Positions 1-8,067 are shown, counted from the first letter of the stretch. The stretch is DNA of 26,628 nt from Alphaproteobacteria bacterium (GCA_017650505.1 JAGCET010000014.1:1-26628), one strand, 5' to 3'. Numbers and translations are program-made. The notes: a model not told the origin generated them from the letters alone.

Positions 1-35
1 ATGTTTTGTCAAAAGAAAAAACAAAGGACGCAAAT

Positions 36-695
36 ATGAGCTTTAGTATAAAAGTGCAATATATTTACACAATCCATGAATTGTATACTGATAACAGATA
101 CAAGGTTGATGATGGATGGGATGGATTTAAAAAAGTTGTCCAAAATTTACCGGAAATAAACCATTATGGTCATATTGTCCCAAGTGTATTAAGCCTAAAA
201 CGTTCGGTAAAGGTTAATTATGCCGATGACTATGATGCCCAACAAAGGATAGATGCAGAAGGCACAATTATGAAAGTGCCATTGAAAGAATGGGTCAAAA
301 TCGCGGGATTTAACGATAACCAAGAATGGTTTAAATACCACATTGTTGTTGCGTCCGGTGGCAAGATTCCAACCATTGAATCTTTGAAACCGGCGTGTTC
401 ACGGAAATGTGATAAATGTCAATATCAAGATTGTAGAAACAGTGATAAAAACGCCCCCGCATATTACAGCAATTATGTACGTGTAGGTATTGAACCATTA
501 AGCGAACGTCACATTTGCGTTGCTCAAAATGATTGCGGCCATTTGTGGCCAAAACCACATGACGTCACCCCGGCCAATGTATCCCAGGAATTACGAGATT
601 TCTTTAATCAACCTGATAATATAGATATATACACCCAATACCAAGATGGAATATTAAACCTCCGCATCCGCAGTTGCGCAATACAAGAAAGATAA
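36..695 (+). CDS. Unrecognised soluble protein with a cysteine cluster
   Basis: I do not recognise this 219-residue protein. The ATG at 36 is chosen over an in-frame TTG at 6 because AAAGGA lies 7 bases upstream of it. There is no signal peptide or membrane segment, so it is probably cytoplasmic. In the middle, about residues 120-135, four cysteines are spaced C-x3-C-x2-C-x4-C and two more Cys lie further on, which could bind a metal; that is inference. It is followed after 14 bases by the next gene on the same strand, so the two are probably cotranscribed. The window begins only 35 bases upstream, so its promoter cannot be seen. Confidence 0.7.
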   Translation: MSFSIKVQYIYTIHELYTDNRYKVDDGWDGFKKVVQNLPEINHYGHIVPSVLSLKRSVKVNYADDYDAQQRIDAEGTIMKVPLKEWVKIAGFNDNQEWFKYHIVVASGGKIPTIESLKPACSRKCDKCQYQDCRNSDKNAPAYYSNYVRVGIEPLSERHICVAQNDCGHLWPKPHDVTPANVSQELRDFFNQPDNIDIYTQYQDGILNLRIRSCAIQER

Positions 696-709
696 AAAAG
701 GACATAACC

Positions 710-1261
710 ATGAATCAAATAATAATCCCGGACAATTGGTATCACCTGACCGAAGAAGAACAGAAACAATGCATCACATACCTTATGCAGAATTATAAAA
801 GTTTCACACTGGATTGCACACCGTATAACAGGGAAAACAACACCGGTCTTGATGTGACAATATCTGGTCCAGGTTTTAAAGTTTGCATAGGGAAACTACT
901 TTCTCCAAAATACAAACGCGGTGGTCGCGCCACCATGGGTTGGGTCAGTTATTCCGGTGATTATGGATATTCTTATGATGGATATAATATAAACGGAATT
1001 AGTGTCTTCATAGATCAAAAACACGAACATTGGCCGGATATGTATCCAATACAAGACCCACTTTATAAAAAAGTTCATGAATTATACCTAAGTGTGCGTG
1101 CCGAAACCATTCCAACATACAGTCAACAAAAACAAATTGAAAAACAACAGGCCGAGAAAAAATTTGAACAAGATGCCCAGTTGGCTTTATTGCAAACCAT
1201 GCGAGCCCAGGGTGCCATTTCTGATGTAATATATAACGAATGGGCCGGAAAAATTAAATAA
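710..1261 (+). CDS. Unrecognised protein with possible SHOCT-like C-terminal tail
   Basis: This 183-residue protein has no family I can name. The ATG at 710 is preferred to an in-frame ATG at 674 because AAAAGGA sits just upstream and the 674 start would overlap the previous gene. The N-terminal two thirds is rich in Tyr and Gly with no obvious motif. About residues 135-157 form a Lys/Gln/Glu-rich helix. The last 25 residues (LLQTMRAQGAISDVIYNEW) resemble the short SHOCT domain, a small helical tail found at the ends of many bacterial proteins; this match is weak and made by eye. It lies 14 bases after one gene and 13 bases before the Nudix gene, consistent with one operon. Confidence 0.65.
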   Translation: MNQIIIPDNWYHLTEEEQKQCITYLMQNYKSFTLDCTPYNRENNTGLDVTISGPGFKVCIGKLLSPKYKRGGRATMGWVSYSGDYGYSYDGYNINGISVFIDQKHEHWPDMYPIQDPLYKKVHELYLSVRAETIPTYSQQKQIEKQQAEKKFEQDAQLALLQTMRAQGAISDVIYNEWAGKIK

Positions 1262-1274
1262 TAAAAAGGCTTAC

Positions 1275-1685
1275 ATGTCCGATAATAAAACACCACGCGT
1301 TGGAATTGGATGCTGGATTTTTAATCAGGCTGGCCAGGTGTTGCTTGGGCTGCGGCTTTCACCACACGGGCATGACACATGGGCGGCACCGGGTGGCAAA
1401 CTTGAACCGGGCGAAGAACCCGCGGATTGTGCCGCACGCGAACTGAGCGAAGAAACCGGCATTATTATTCCGCCGGAAAAATTTCAATTCATTTGTTTTA
1501 CAAACGATATTTACCCGGACGCACACTATATCACATTGCACTATCGCGTGAATAATGTCACGGCCGTGCCGCATCCAATGGAACCAACCAAATGCGCCGA
1601 ATGGAAATGGTTTGATTTGAATAACCTGCCCAATCCATTGCTGCTGTCGGCCCAAAAATTTATAAAATTACTGCCCCACCGTTAA
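1275..1685 (+). CDS. Nudix hydrolase
   Basis: A 136-residue single-domain Nudix hydrolase, a family that cleaves nucleoside diphosphates linked to another moiety using divalent cations. The Nudix box is complete: G41, then E47, then R55-E56-L-S-E59-E60-T-G62, matching G-x5-E-x7-R-E-U-x-E-E-x-G-U. The W-A-A-P-G-G-K-L-E run before it resembles the NUDT15/MutT-like group that acts on free (deoxy)nucleotides, so house-cleaning of damaged nucleotides is plausible. The substrate cannot be read from sequence. The start at 1275 has AAAAAGG upstream. It follows the previous gene by 13 bases and is probably the last gene of that run, because the flavodoxin gene has its own promoter-like sequence. Confidence 0.93.
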   Translation: MSDNKTPRVGIGCWIFNQAGQVLLGLRLSPHGHDTWAAPGGKLEPGEEPADCAARELSEETGIIIPPEKFQFICFTNDIYPDAHYITLHYRVNNVTAVPHPMEPTKCAEWKWFDLNNLPNPLLLSAQKFIKLLPHR

Positions 1686-1704
1686 GTTGCGAATATCGTC
1701 CTGA

Positions 1705-1732
1705 TTGAATTTTGCATTACGCGCACTATATA
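1705..1732 (+). promoter_or_regulatory. Possible sigma-70 promoter for the flavodoxin gene
   Basis: TTGAAT (1705-1710) is followed after 16 bases by TATATA (1727-1732); an 18-base spacing to TATATT (1729-1734) is an alternative. The position, about 30 bases upstream of the flavodoxin start, fits. Confidence 0.4.
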
Positions 1733-1759
1733 TTCATTGAACTAACGAAAGGAGAAAAG

Positions 1760-2236
1760 ATGAAAAAATCACTTGTTGCATATTTTTCGGCAACCGAAAC
1801 AACGCGGGGATTGGCGGAAAAATTGGCGGGGGCGATTGGGGCCGACCTGTTTGAAATTGAGCCACGGGAAAAGTACAGTGCGGCCGACCTGGATTGGACG
1901 GACAAGACCAGTCGCAGTACCACAGAAATGAACAATCGCGCATGCCGACCGGCAATTGCGAAAAAAATTCAAAATTTTTCCGACTATGATGTTATTTTTG
2001 TCGGGTTCCCTATTTGGTGGTACCGCGAACCATCCATTATTGACACATTTATGGAATCTTATGATTTTGCGGGCAAAACAATAGTTCCATTCGCCACATC
2101 CGGGGGCAGTCCGATTGGCGATGCCTACAAGAACATGCAAAAACTTGCGCCCGACGCAACCGTTGAACGCGGCACACGTTTTGACACCGGCATCGCCCCC
2201 GATAAATTGAAAAAATGGGCCGAAAATTGGATGTAA
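1760..2236 (+). CDS. Flavodoxin-like protein
   Basis: A 158-residue flavodoxin-fold protein expected to bind FMN and carry electrons or act as a small quinone or flavin reductase. The N terminus has the beta strand SLVAYFS followed by the phosphate-binding loop A-T-E-T-T-R at about residues 11-16. The middle contains VGFPIWWYREP, the second FMN-contacting loop typical of the Flavodoxin_4 group. It ends near PFATSGGSPIGD, another cofactor-side loop. The ATG at 1760 is chosen because AAAGGAG lies just upstream; an in-frame TTG at 1712 has no such site. It is a single-gene unit with a promoter-like sequence in front and a weak terminator hairpin behind. Confidence 0.88.
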   Translation: MKKSLVAYFSATETTRGLAEKLAGAIGADLFEIEPREKYSAADLDWTDKTSRSTTEMNNRACRPAIAKKIQNFSDYDVIFVGFPIWWYREPSIIDTFMESYDFAGKTIVPFATSGGSPIGDAYKNMQKLAPDATVERGTRFDTGIAPDKLKKWAENWM

Positions 2237-2262
2237 GTATTAGTGGTTAGTGTAAGTAAAAT

Positions 2263-2285
2263 GGCGCGATATACCGCGTCGTTTT
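2263..2285 (+). terminator. Weak intrinsic terminator after flavodoxin gene
   Basis: A 6-bp stem, GGCGCG (2263-2268) with CGCGTC (2275-2280, one G-T pair), closes a 6-base loop and is followed by GTTTT. The T-run is short, so the call is moderate. Confidence 0.45.
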
Positions 2286-2314
2286 AAATATGTGCATCTA
2301 TTCTTAAAAAATAT

Positions 2315-2343
2315 TTGACATATTGTATTTTTTGTCTTATACT
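2315..2343 (+). promoter_or_regulatory. Near-consensus sigma-70 promoter
   Basis: TTGACA (2315-2320), a 17-base spacer and TATACT (2338-2343) form a near-perfect promoter. Transcription would start near 2350, upstream of an AAAAAGG site and the ATG at 2376. Confidence 0.85.
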
Positions 2344-2375
2344 AAAATCGTTCGAATCAAATAAAAAGGTCAAAG

Positions 2376-2777
2376 ATGAAAAAACAAAATAAATTTTATG
2401 CACTGATATTGCTGCTGTTACTTGCCGGATGTAAAAACAACAATGGTAAGGGAACAGATCGCAACTGTGAATTATCGTAACCCAAAGGTATGACAACTGT
2501 CTATGTCATACGGACATTGGATCAAGGTAACTCGTATTCTAGCCAACCATACAAATATGTTTGGGCAACCGACGACAACCAAAATGATTTTTTTATGGTT
2601 TTTATACTGAATAGCGGAAGAAGCGTTCTGAATAGCGGAAGAAGCGTTGGATACGAGCGTGACAAACTTCTGTCATGTATATCAGGTGGGGATACACTCC
2701 TTATGAATGGTGAAGAAGTCATAAGAAATTTAACATTTGAACATGAAAAAGCCCGATTCAATCAGAATTGCAAATAA
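2376..2777 (+). pseudogene. Small lipoprotein gene interrupted by an in-frame TAA
   Basis: From ATG 2376 (AAAAAGG upstream, strong promoter at 2315-2343) the frame encodes a short lysine-rich start, a leucine run and a lipobox LLAGC, so a lipoprotein signal is clear. The frame stops at TAA 2478-2480 after only 34 residues. The same frame is then open again to 2777. The only ATG available for the second part (2490) has AAAGG just one base away, too close for normal initiation. The open tail of about 95 residues is hydrophilic and ends in an Asn-Cys-Lys. It carries a 21-bp tandem duplication. The simplest reading is one lipoprotein of about 133 residues with a nonsense mutation. Alternatives are a genuine 34-residue lipoprotein plus a separate cytoplasmic ORF, stop-codon readthrough, or a sequencing error. 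The family is not recognised. Confidence 0.6.
2607..2648 (+). repeat. 21-bp perfect tandem duplication
   Basis: The 21-base unit beginning CTGAATAGCGG occurs twice head to tail (2607-2627 and 2628-2648). It duplicates the peptide LNSGRSV in frame. Confidence 0.95.
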
Positions 2778-2785
2778 ATCACCAA

Positions 2786-2803
2786 CGGGCGCATTCGCGC
2801 CCG
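2786..2803 (+). terminator. GC-rich hairpin after the interrupted lipoprotein gene
   Basis: CGGGCGC (2786-2792), loop ATTC, GCGCCCG (2797-2803) forms a perfect 7-bp stem directly after the open frame. No strong T-run follows, so it may be a weak terminator or an RNA 3-prime stabiliser. Confidence 0.5.
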
Positions 2804-2857
2804 CACTAATACTGTTTTGTAACATTTGCATTTTACGACATCTGGCCGCAATATTTG

Positions 2858-2885
2858 TTGACAACTAAATATTTTTGGTTATAAT
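2858..2885 (+). promoter_or_regulatory. Consensus promoter placed for a leaderless mRNA
   Basis: TTGACA (2858-2863), a 16-base spacer and a perfect TATAAT (2880-2885). The expected transcription start, about 7 bases beyond the -10 box, falls on or next to the A of ATG 2893, leaving no room for a ribosome-binding site. Confidence 0.85.
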
Positions 2886-2892
2886 ATACCCC

Positions 2893-3462
2893 ATGCAGAT
2901 CAAGGCAAGAGATTATAAAATCGTACAAAGTGATATTCCTGTACCAACATTACAGGACGATGGCACTTATGTTCCAACCAACTGTTTGTTAATAAAATTC
3001 AATATTCATTCTGCGGTTATCCCCCAAATACTACAACCATTTGGATTTAAGGAACAATTTCTATTTGTGATAGACCGTTATAAAAAAAACGCAGTATTAC
3101 ACGCTTTAACGAACACCAACATTACCACAGATAAATTTGAACCATCCGAAGATATTTTATCATTGGCTTCACATATTTTATATAACGGTAATGATACTCC
3201 AGCGGAAGGAATACTTTTTGAAACAAACTACAAATACAGAAGTGACAGACAGGGGCATTATGACAATGGTGCAAAATACACACATTGTGGTGAACCATTA
3301 CTGCGCGCATTTCAAACACTGTACGCAGACCGTGACATAATATGTCGCGCACCATTTGGTGTGGAAGGTTTTTATCTAAAACATAATTTTACACGCGTAG
3401 AAGACACAGAATCCCACTTTCAATGGGGCCCTATAAACACAAATCTTGGCACCTCACGGTAA
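2893..3462 (+). CDS. Unrecognised protein, possibly GNAT-like; leaderless
   Basis: The 189-residue product has no signal peptide or membrane segment. Near the C terminus the stretch GEPLLRAFQTLYADRDI, followed by VEGFYLKHNF, is reminiscent of the last part of GNAT acetyltransferases, where a helix and an FYxxxGF segment contact acetyl-CoA. The classic Q/RxxGxG/A loop is not clearly present, so this is only a suggestion. The start is ATG 2893: an upstream in-frame TTG (2875) lies inside the promoter. With the -10 box ending at 2885 the message probably begins at the start codon. The stop lies 3 bases from the end of the oppositely oriented permease gene, so the two genes converge with no separate terminator. 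Confidence 0.65.
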   Translation: MQIKARDYKIVQSDIPVPTLQDDGTYVPTNCLLIKFNIHSAVIPQILQPFGFKEQFLFVIDRYKKNAVLHALTNTNITTDKFEPSEDILSLASHILYNGNDTPAEGILFETNYKYRSDRQGHYDNGAKYTHCGEPLLRAFQTLYADRDIICRAPFGVEGFYLKHNFTRVEDTESHFQWGPINTNLGTSR

Positions 3463-3465
3463 AAT

Positions 3466-4683
3466 TTACTCGTACCTTAAACTATCGATTGGATTTAACT
3501 TGGCGGCCTTGATCGCCGGCATAACACCGGATGCCAAACCAACCACAACCGCAACCGATATAGAAACCACAACCGGCCAAATACTAAACGGCACGTTGTA
3601 CCCCAATACAAACCGCCCTATTCCCTGGGACAATCCGACGCCCAAAATCAACCCGAACATAGAACCAATAAACGAAATCAAAATAGATTCTGACAAAAAT
3701 TGAATTACTATTGTGCTTTCTTGGGCACCGATAGCCTTGCGAATACCGATTTCGCGCGTGCGTTCTGCAACCGATACCAACATCATATTCATAATTCCGA
3801 TTGAACCAACCAACAATGACACCGCTGCAATTGCAACCAACAACAACGTCAAATAACTGCTGACCGTTTCCATTGTTTCCATAACCTGTTTCATATCGGT
3901 TATTTGAAAATCGTCGGCCACATCGTCTTTCAATTTATGACGTTGACGCAACAATGCCGTCATTTGATTCGTCGCAACGTTATTGTCGGCATCTTGATAA
4001 AGTTTCACCGTAATCGATTGCACCGCATTTGGAAAGCGCGATCCCGATATACGTTTTTTCAATGTCGTAATCGGCACAATTATCATATCATCTTGGGATC
4101 CCATGGCCGAATCCCCCTTGGCTTTGGTCACCCCAATAACCGTCAGCGGTGTATTACGCACGCGAATAATCTCACCAACCGGATTTTTCGGCATTCCCAA
4201 TTCTTCGGCGGTTTCGGGACCAATAACCGCATATGTTGCCGCGGATTTGACCGCAGACATTTCAAAGAATGAACCGTATTCCATTTCAATATTTTGAACG
4301 GTCGCGTATGCCGGATAAACACCGACCATCGACGTTGACCAATTTTTATTGCCATACACAACCTGGGCCCCACTGTTTTCCATTGGTGTAACGGCGGCTA
4401 CATCGGGCAATTGGGCAATATATTCGACATCATCCATTGTCAGCGTCATACGATTTCCGCCACGCACACCGGCACTTTGCGCCGCGCCCGCACGTATCAT
4501 AATAGTATTTGTCCCAAGTGATGAAAATTGGTCGGTAATAGATTGCTGAACCGTTTCGCCCACTGCAACCATTATCACAACCGCCATAATACCAATAACT
4601 ATACCCAACACCGTCAAAAAAGACCGCATTTTATTACCACTGATAGACAACCAAGATTCATGTGCAATATCAAAGAATGTCAT
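3466..4683 (-). CDS. MacB/FtsX-type ABC transporter permease
   Basis: A 405-residue inner-membrane permease of the type VII (MacB-like) ABC family. The N terminus (residues 1-20) is amphipathic, followed by TM1 at about 22-44. A large periplasmic MacB-type core domain covers about 45-280, and three C-terminal TM segments lie at about 283-310, 330-355 and 366-390 with the FtsX signature region ERTREIGIRKAIGA between the second and third. In E. coli MacB the ATPase and permease are fused; here they are separate, and this gene carries only the permease. Its ATG overlaps the ATPase stop in an ATGA arrangement, indicating translational coupling. It works with the adaptor and outer-membrane channel encoded upstream. 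The substrate is unknown. Confidence 0.92.
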   Translation of the reverse strand: MTFFDIAHESWLSISGNKMRSFLTVLGIVIGIMAVVIMVAVGETVQQSITDQFSSLGTNTIMIRAGAAQSAGVRGGNRMTLTMDDVEYIAQLPDVAAVTPMENSGAQVVYGNKNWSTSMVGVYPAYATVQNIEMEYGSFFEMSAVKSAATYAVIGPETAEELGMPKNPVGEIIRVRNTPLTVIGVTKAKGDSAMGSQDDMIIVPITTLKKRISGSRFPNAVQSITVKLYQDADNNVATNQMTALLRQRHKLKDDVADDFQITDMKQVMETMETVSSYLTLLLVAIAAVSLLVGSIGIMNMMLVSVAERTREIGIRKAIGAQESTIVIQFLSESILISFIGSMFGLILGVGLSQGIGRFVLGYNVPFSIWPVVVSISVAVVVGLASGVMPAIKAAKLNPIDSLRYE

Positions 4684-5426
4684 TTTTTATGTGCCTTTTG
4701 CTGAGACTTTACCAATACGGATTCATTTTTCGGCACCGGCCCATCATAGGTTATATGCCCGTCATAGATATGAATAACACGATTTGCATACCGCGCAATT
4801 TCAAATTCGTGCGTAATCATAACAATAGTTATCTTTAAATCAGAATTTAACTTTTTGAAAAATTTCAATATTTCATTTCCCATCTTGGAATCCAATGCGC
4901 CCGTCGGTTCATCGGCAAGAATAATTTTCGGGTTTCCCGCCAAAGCACGCGCAATCGCAACGCGTTGCTTCATTCCACCCGACAGTTGCGTCGGCAAATA
5001 CGTTTCAAACTTTTCCAATCCAACCAAATTTAACATTTCGCGCGCCCGCGACACCCGTTCATCCATAGGCAAACCACGGTACATCAACGGCAACATAACG
5101 TTGTCCAAAATATTGCGCTTTGGCAATAAATTAAAATTCTGAAATACAAATCCGATATATTCATTACGTACACGCGCCAATTCATCTGGCAACAGTGTTG
5201 TTATATCTTTGCCATATAATTCATACACCCCGGACGATGCAACATCCAATGCACCAATAATATTCATACACGTCGATTTACCCGAACCCGACGGCCCCAT
5301 AATTGCAACAAACTCACCGGGCATAACATTAAAAGTGTTATCAAACAAAACCTGTTGTTCCCCGCCGATTTCCAACGGAAAACTTTTACAGATTTTTTTC
5401 ATTGAAATAATTGGAACCTGTTTCAT
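4680..5426 (-). CDS. ABC transporter ATP-binding protein (MacB/LolD class)
   Basis: A 248-residue ABC ATPase that would power the MacB-type permease encoded next. Walker A is GPSGSGKST (residues 44-52), the Q-loop glutamine is in VFQN (about 96), the signature is LSGGMKQR (148-155), Walker B is IILADEP (168-174) and the H-loop is ITHE (His206). The ATG at 5426 is chosen because it leaves a 16-base gap after the adaptor stop. A longer open frame back to 5552 would read antisense-like low-complexity sequence out of frame within the adaptor gene. Just upstream is only a weak GGTGG site, so translation may depend on coupling. The overlap with the permease is 4 bp. Confidence 0.93.
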   Translation of the reverse strand: MKQVPIISMKKICKSFPLEIGGEQQVLFDNTFNVMPGEFVAIMGPSGSGKSTCMNIIGALDVASSGVYELYGKDITTLLPDELARVRNEYIGFVFQNFNLLPKRNILDNVMLPLMYRGLPMDERVSRAREMLNLVGLEKFETYLPTQLSGGMKQRVAIARALAGNPKIILADEPTGALDSKMGNEILKFFKKLNSDLKITIVMITHEFEIARYANRVIHIYDGHITYDGPVPKNESVLVKSQQKAHKK

Positions 5427-5442
5427 ACGCCACGCACCACCG

Positions 5443-6645
5443 TTATCTTGGGCCGCCACCCATGCCGGGACCACCCATGCCACCGCCACGTTGACCACCA
5501 CCCGAACTACGCGCAGTCTTTTGCCCAACATACCCAACAATAATTTTGTCACCTTCGACTATTTCATCAGACACTATTTGGGTTTCGGTTGCGGTTGTGA
5601 TGCCTTTTGAATACGGAACCAGCACAACATCTTTGCCACGCTTTATTGCCAAATGATTTGAAGGTTTTACGACATCACCGGCCACATCAACAATCCCATC
5701 AAAACTGCGCAGCAAGAACGCCGCATTTTGCGCCTTCCACGCATCTTTGGCCGAATTGACAATAATTGTGACAAATGCGGTCATTCCCGGCATAAGGTTT
5801 AAATCATGATTATCGACATCTATGACAACCGTATAAACAACGACACTGGACGTTGTGGTCGGCGACAATCGCACCTGGCGCACGGCACCATTGAAAGTCT
5901 TTTTGGGATATGCATCAACGGTAAATGTGACGGATTGCCCCGTTTTAATTACACCTATATCCGCCTCGGACACAGACGTTTCAATCTGCATTTTGGTTAA
6001 ATCTTCGGCAATTTCAAAAAGATCCGGTGTTTGAAAAGATGCCGCAACCGTTTGACCTTTATCAACCTTGCGCGATATAACCGTGCCATCAACCGGCGAT
6101 GTAATTGTTGCATACCCAAGGTTCGTCACCGCCTTATCATATTGCGATTGCATACGCTTTACCGATTGAACCGCCTGTTCATACGTAGATTGCGATTTTT
6201 CCATCTCGGCCCGTGCGATATAACCCGAATCATACAACGTCTTGTTCCTTTCGTAATCACTTTTTGCCAAACTTAACTGAGATTTCGCAGATTCCAATGA
6301 CGCTTCGGCCTCAACCACAGACGCTTGCAAAACCGACGGTTCAATGGTCAACAATTTATCACCCTTTTTTACCGTCGAATTATAATCAACGAATAATTCT
6401 TCAATTGTGCCGGACACCTGGGACCCGACACTTACCGTGTTAAGTGGTTTTATTTCACCGGTTGCAGTTACCGTTTGCGACAAATTACCACGCGTAATAT
6501 CCATTGTAACAAATTCTTTACTTGCCGCCTTTTTCTTGTCCCCAACAAAAAGACACAACACCACAACCACAATTGTTAAAATGATTAACAACCACTTGTG
6601 CCGACGCACCCAAGATCTTTTTTGTTTATTTATTTGCTTACTCAT
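5443..6645 (-). CDS. macA: MacA-type periplasmic adaptor (HlyD family)
   Basis: A 400-residue membrane-fusion protein joining the inner-membrane ABC transporter to the outer-membrane channel. A basic N terminus precedes a single TM anchor at about residues 19-36. Then come a lipoyl half-motif (GEIKPLNTVSVGSQVSG), a coiled-coil hairpin at about 105-175 rich in Ala, Ser and Gln, the second lipoyl half (ATITSPVDGTVISRKVDKGQ) and beta-barrel domains. The order and length match MacA and YknX proteins. The C-terminal 20 residues are an unusual Gly/Met-rich tail. Its ATG, with AGAGGAA upstream, overlaps the end of the channel gene by 8 bp, so the four genes form one coupled operon. Confidence 0.93.
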   Translation of the reverse strand: MSKQINKQKRSWVRRHKWLLIILTIVVVVLCLFVGDKKKAASKEFVTMDITRGNLSQTVTATGEIKPLNTVSVGSQVSGTIEELFVDYNSTVKKGDKLLTIEPSVLQASVVEAEASLESAKSQLSLAKSDYERNKTLYDSGYIARAEMEKSQSTYEQAVQSVKRMQSQYDKAVTNLGYATITSPVDGTVISRKVDKGQTVAASFQTPDLFEIAEDLTKMQIETSVSEADIGVIKTGQSVTFTVDAYPKKTFNGAVRQVRLSPTTTSSVVVYTVVIDVDNHDLNLMPGMTAFVTIIVNSAKDAWKAQNAAFLLRSFDGIVDVAGDVVKPSNHLAIKRGKDVVLVPYSKGITTATETQIVSDEIVEGDKIIVGYVGQKTARSSGGGQRGGGMGGPGMGGGPR

Positions 6646-7963
6646 TTGTCATTTCCTCTAATTCTGATTTCAAATCACCAACCGCCAAAGCGACCGCGGC
6701 CCGCTTTACAAACAAATCGTATTTCGCCGCATTATTTTGTCTGCGCGCATCAACCAATTCCGCCTGGGCCGTTTGCCAATCAAGCATTGTTGCGCGTCCA
6801 ACCTTGTACATACCGGCCGTCATTTTTTCGGATTCTGTCGCCGACTTTAACAAAGAATCGGTCTGACTTAAGACGGTTTGTGCGGTCTTGTAATTCTGGT
6901 ACGCGGTAAAGACATCCATCATCGCCGCATTCGATGTCTGTTTTTCGTTATATTCGGCGCGTTCATAGTCCGCATTCGCCGCACGCAGCCCGTACATATT
7001 TGCAAATCCCGCAAAAATCGGCATCGAAGCACGAATTCCAATTGAACCATTTACCTGGTCACCCGACGGCCCAAAAACATCAGAAAAATGGTCATCATTC
7101 CATCCAATAGACCCAGACGCCGAAATCGAAGGTAAATTTTTCAAAAACGCCGAATTTCTTTTATGCCACGCGGCATCTTTACGCGCAGTTGCCTGTAATA
7201 AATCGGGCCGTTTTTCGCGCGCAATCTTTATAAGTTCGTCTATATCTTGGGTTTCGGTTACCGAACCAAAACTTGCCGGCATATCCGCGATAATAATCTC
7301 TTGGTCCGCCGGGAAAGACAATTTCGTCAATAACGTTCCCTTGGTAATCTCGCGATTATTTTTCGCACGTTCCAACGACAATTTTGAATTTGCCAATGTG
7401 GTTTCAGATTTTAACACATCTGCACGTGCAACAACACCGGCCTTAAACTTTTTACTTGCGGTATCATATGCGGTCTGCGCCACGGTCAATGCCGCATTTG
7501 CCGCATCAACATTCGCATTTGCATTTAACAATTCATAGTATGATCCGACAAGCCCATAAACAAAATTTTGAACTGTTTCATCAAAATCGAACCCGGCCGC
7601 ACGATATGTCGCAATCATTTGATTCATATCGGCCGTACGCCGTCCGAAATCAAATATCAAATAAGATGCCGATATCGACGCACCATATCCCCAATCGCCC
7701 CATTCTTTATCGCGATAGTCTTTTCCCGCCGAAATTCCGGCCGAAACACTTGGTAAATATGCCGCATACCCGGCATTTTTGTTAAAATGACTTGCACGCA
7801 AAGACGCATATGCTGCCGCGGTTTGCGGATTTCGACACAGCCCCAATTTGATAATATCTTGCAACGTTTGCACATCCGACGGAACCGACGTACGCGTCGC
7901 GCAATCTTCGGCACCAAACGCAAGGCCGGGCAACAAAACCAACCATAATGGAAATTTCTTCAT
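6638..7963 (-). CDS. TolC-family outer membrane efflux protein
   Basis: A 441-residue outer-membrane channel. The N terminus has a clear signal peptide (LWLVLLPGLAFGAED) with probable cleavage after FGA. Two OEP repeats follow, with long helical stretches rich in Ala, Asn and Thr such as ANVDAANAALTVAQTAYDTA in the first half and a matching region near residues 350-430. It provides the exit duct for the MacA/ABC transporter encoded by the next three genes. GGAGAG lies 5 bases before the ATG, and a TATAAT box is about 20 bases upstream. It is first in the operon, which is less common than a channel gene at the end or elsewhere in the genome. Confidence 0.93.
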   Translation of the reverse strand: MKKFPLWLVLLPGLAFGAEDCATRTSVPSDVQTLQDIIKLGLCRNPQTAAAYASLRASHFNKNAGYAAYLPSVSAGISAGKDYRDKEWGDWGYGASISASYLIFDFGRRTADMNQMIATYRAAGFDFDETVQNFVYGLVGSYYELLNANANVDAANAALTVAQTAYDTASKKFKAGVVARADVLKSETTLANSKLSLERAKNNREITKGTLLTKLSFPADQEIIIADMPASFGSVTETQDIDELIKIAREKRPDLLQATARKDAAWHKRNSAFLKNLPSISASGSIGWNDDHFSDVFGPSGDQVNGSIGIRASMPIFAGFANMYGLRAANADYERAEYNEKQTSNAAMMDVFTAYQNYKTAQTVLSQTDSLLKSATESEKMTAGMYKVGRATMLDWQTAQAELVDARRQNNAAKYDLFVKRAAVALAVGDLKSELEEMTNE

Positions 7964-7982
7964 TCAACTCTCCGTATGGAGC

Positions 7983-8011
7983 ATTATAACGAATTTATTC
8001 CCAAAAGTACA
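7983..8011 (-). promoter_or_regulatory. Promoter of the efflux operon
   Basis: On the minus strand TGTACT (8011-8006), a 17-base spacer and TATAAT (7988-7983) lie about 20 bases upstream of the channel ATG. The -35 box is poor, which may leave room for activation. Confidence 0.6.
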
Positions 8012-8031
8012 GTTTTTTATATAAATTTTCC

Positions 8032-8061
8032 TTGCACAAAAATTCATAAATTTGCTAACAT
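8032..8061 (+). promoter_or_regulatory. Putative promoter of the structured leader
   Basis: TTGCAC (8032-8037) and TAACAT (8056-8061) with an 18-base spacer point toward the structured region. It is divergent from the efflux promoter. Both boxes deviate from consensus. Confidence 0.4.
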
Positions 8062-8067
8062 AACTTT

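Noticed and set aside
5427..5552. Longer start for the ABC ATPase
   Set aside because: The added 42 residues overlap the adaptor gene in another frame and do not belong to ABC ATPase sequence.
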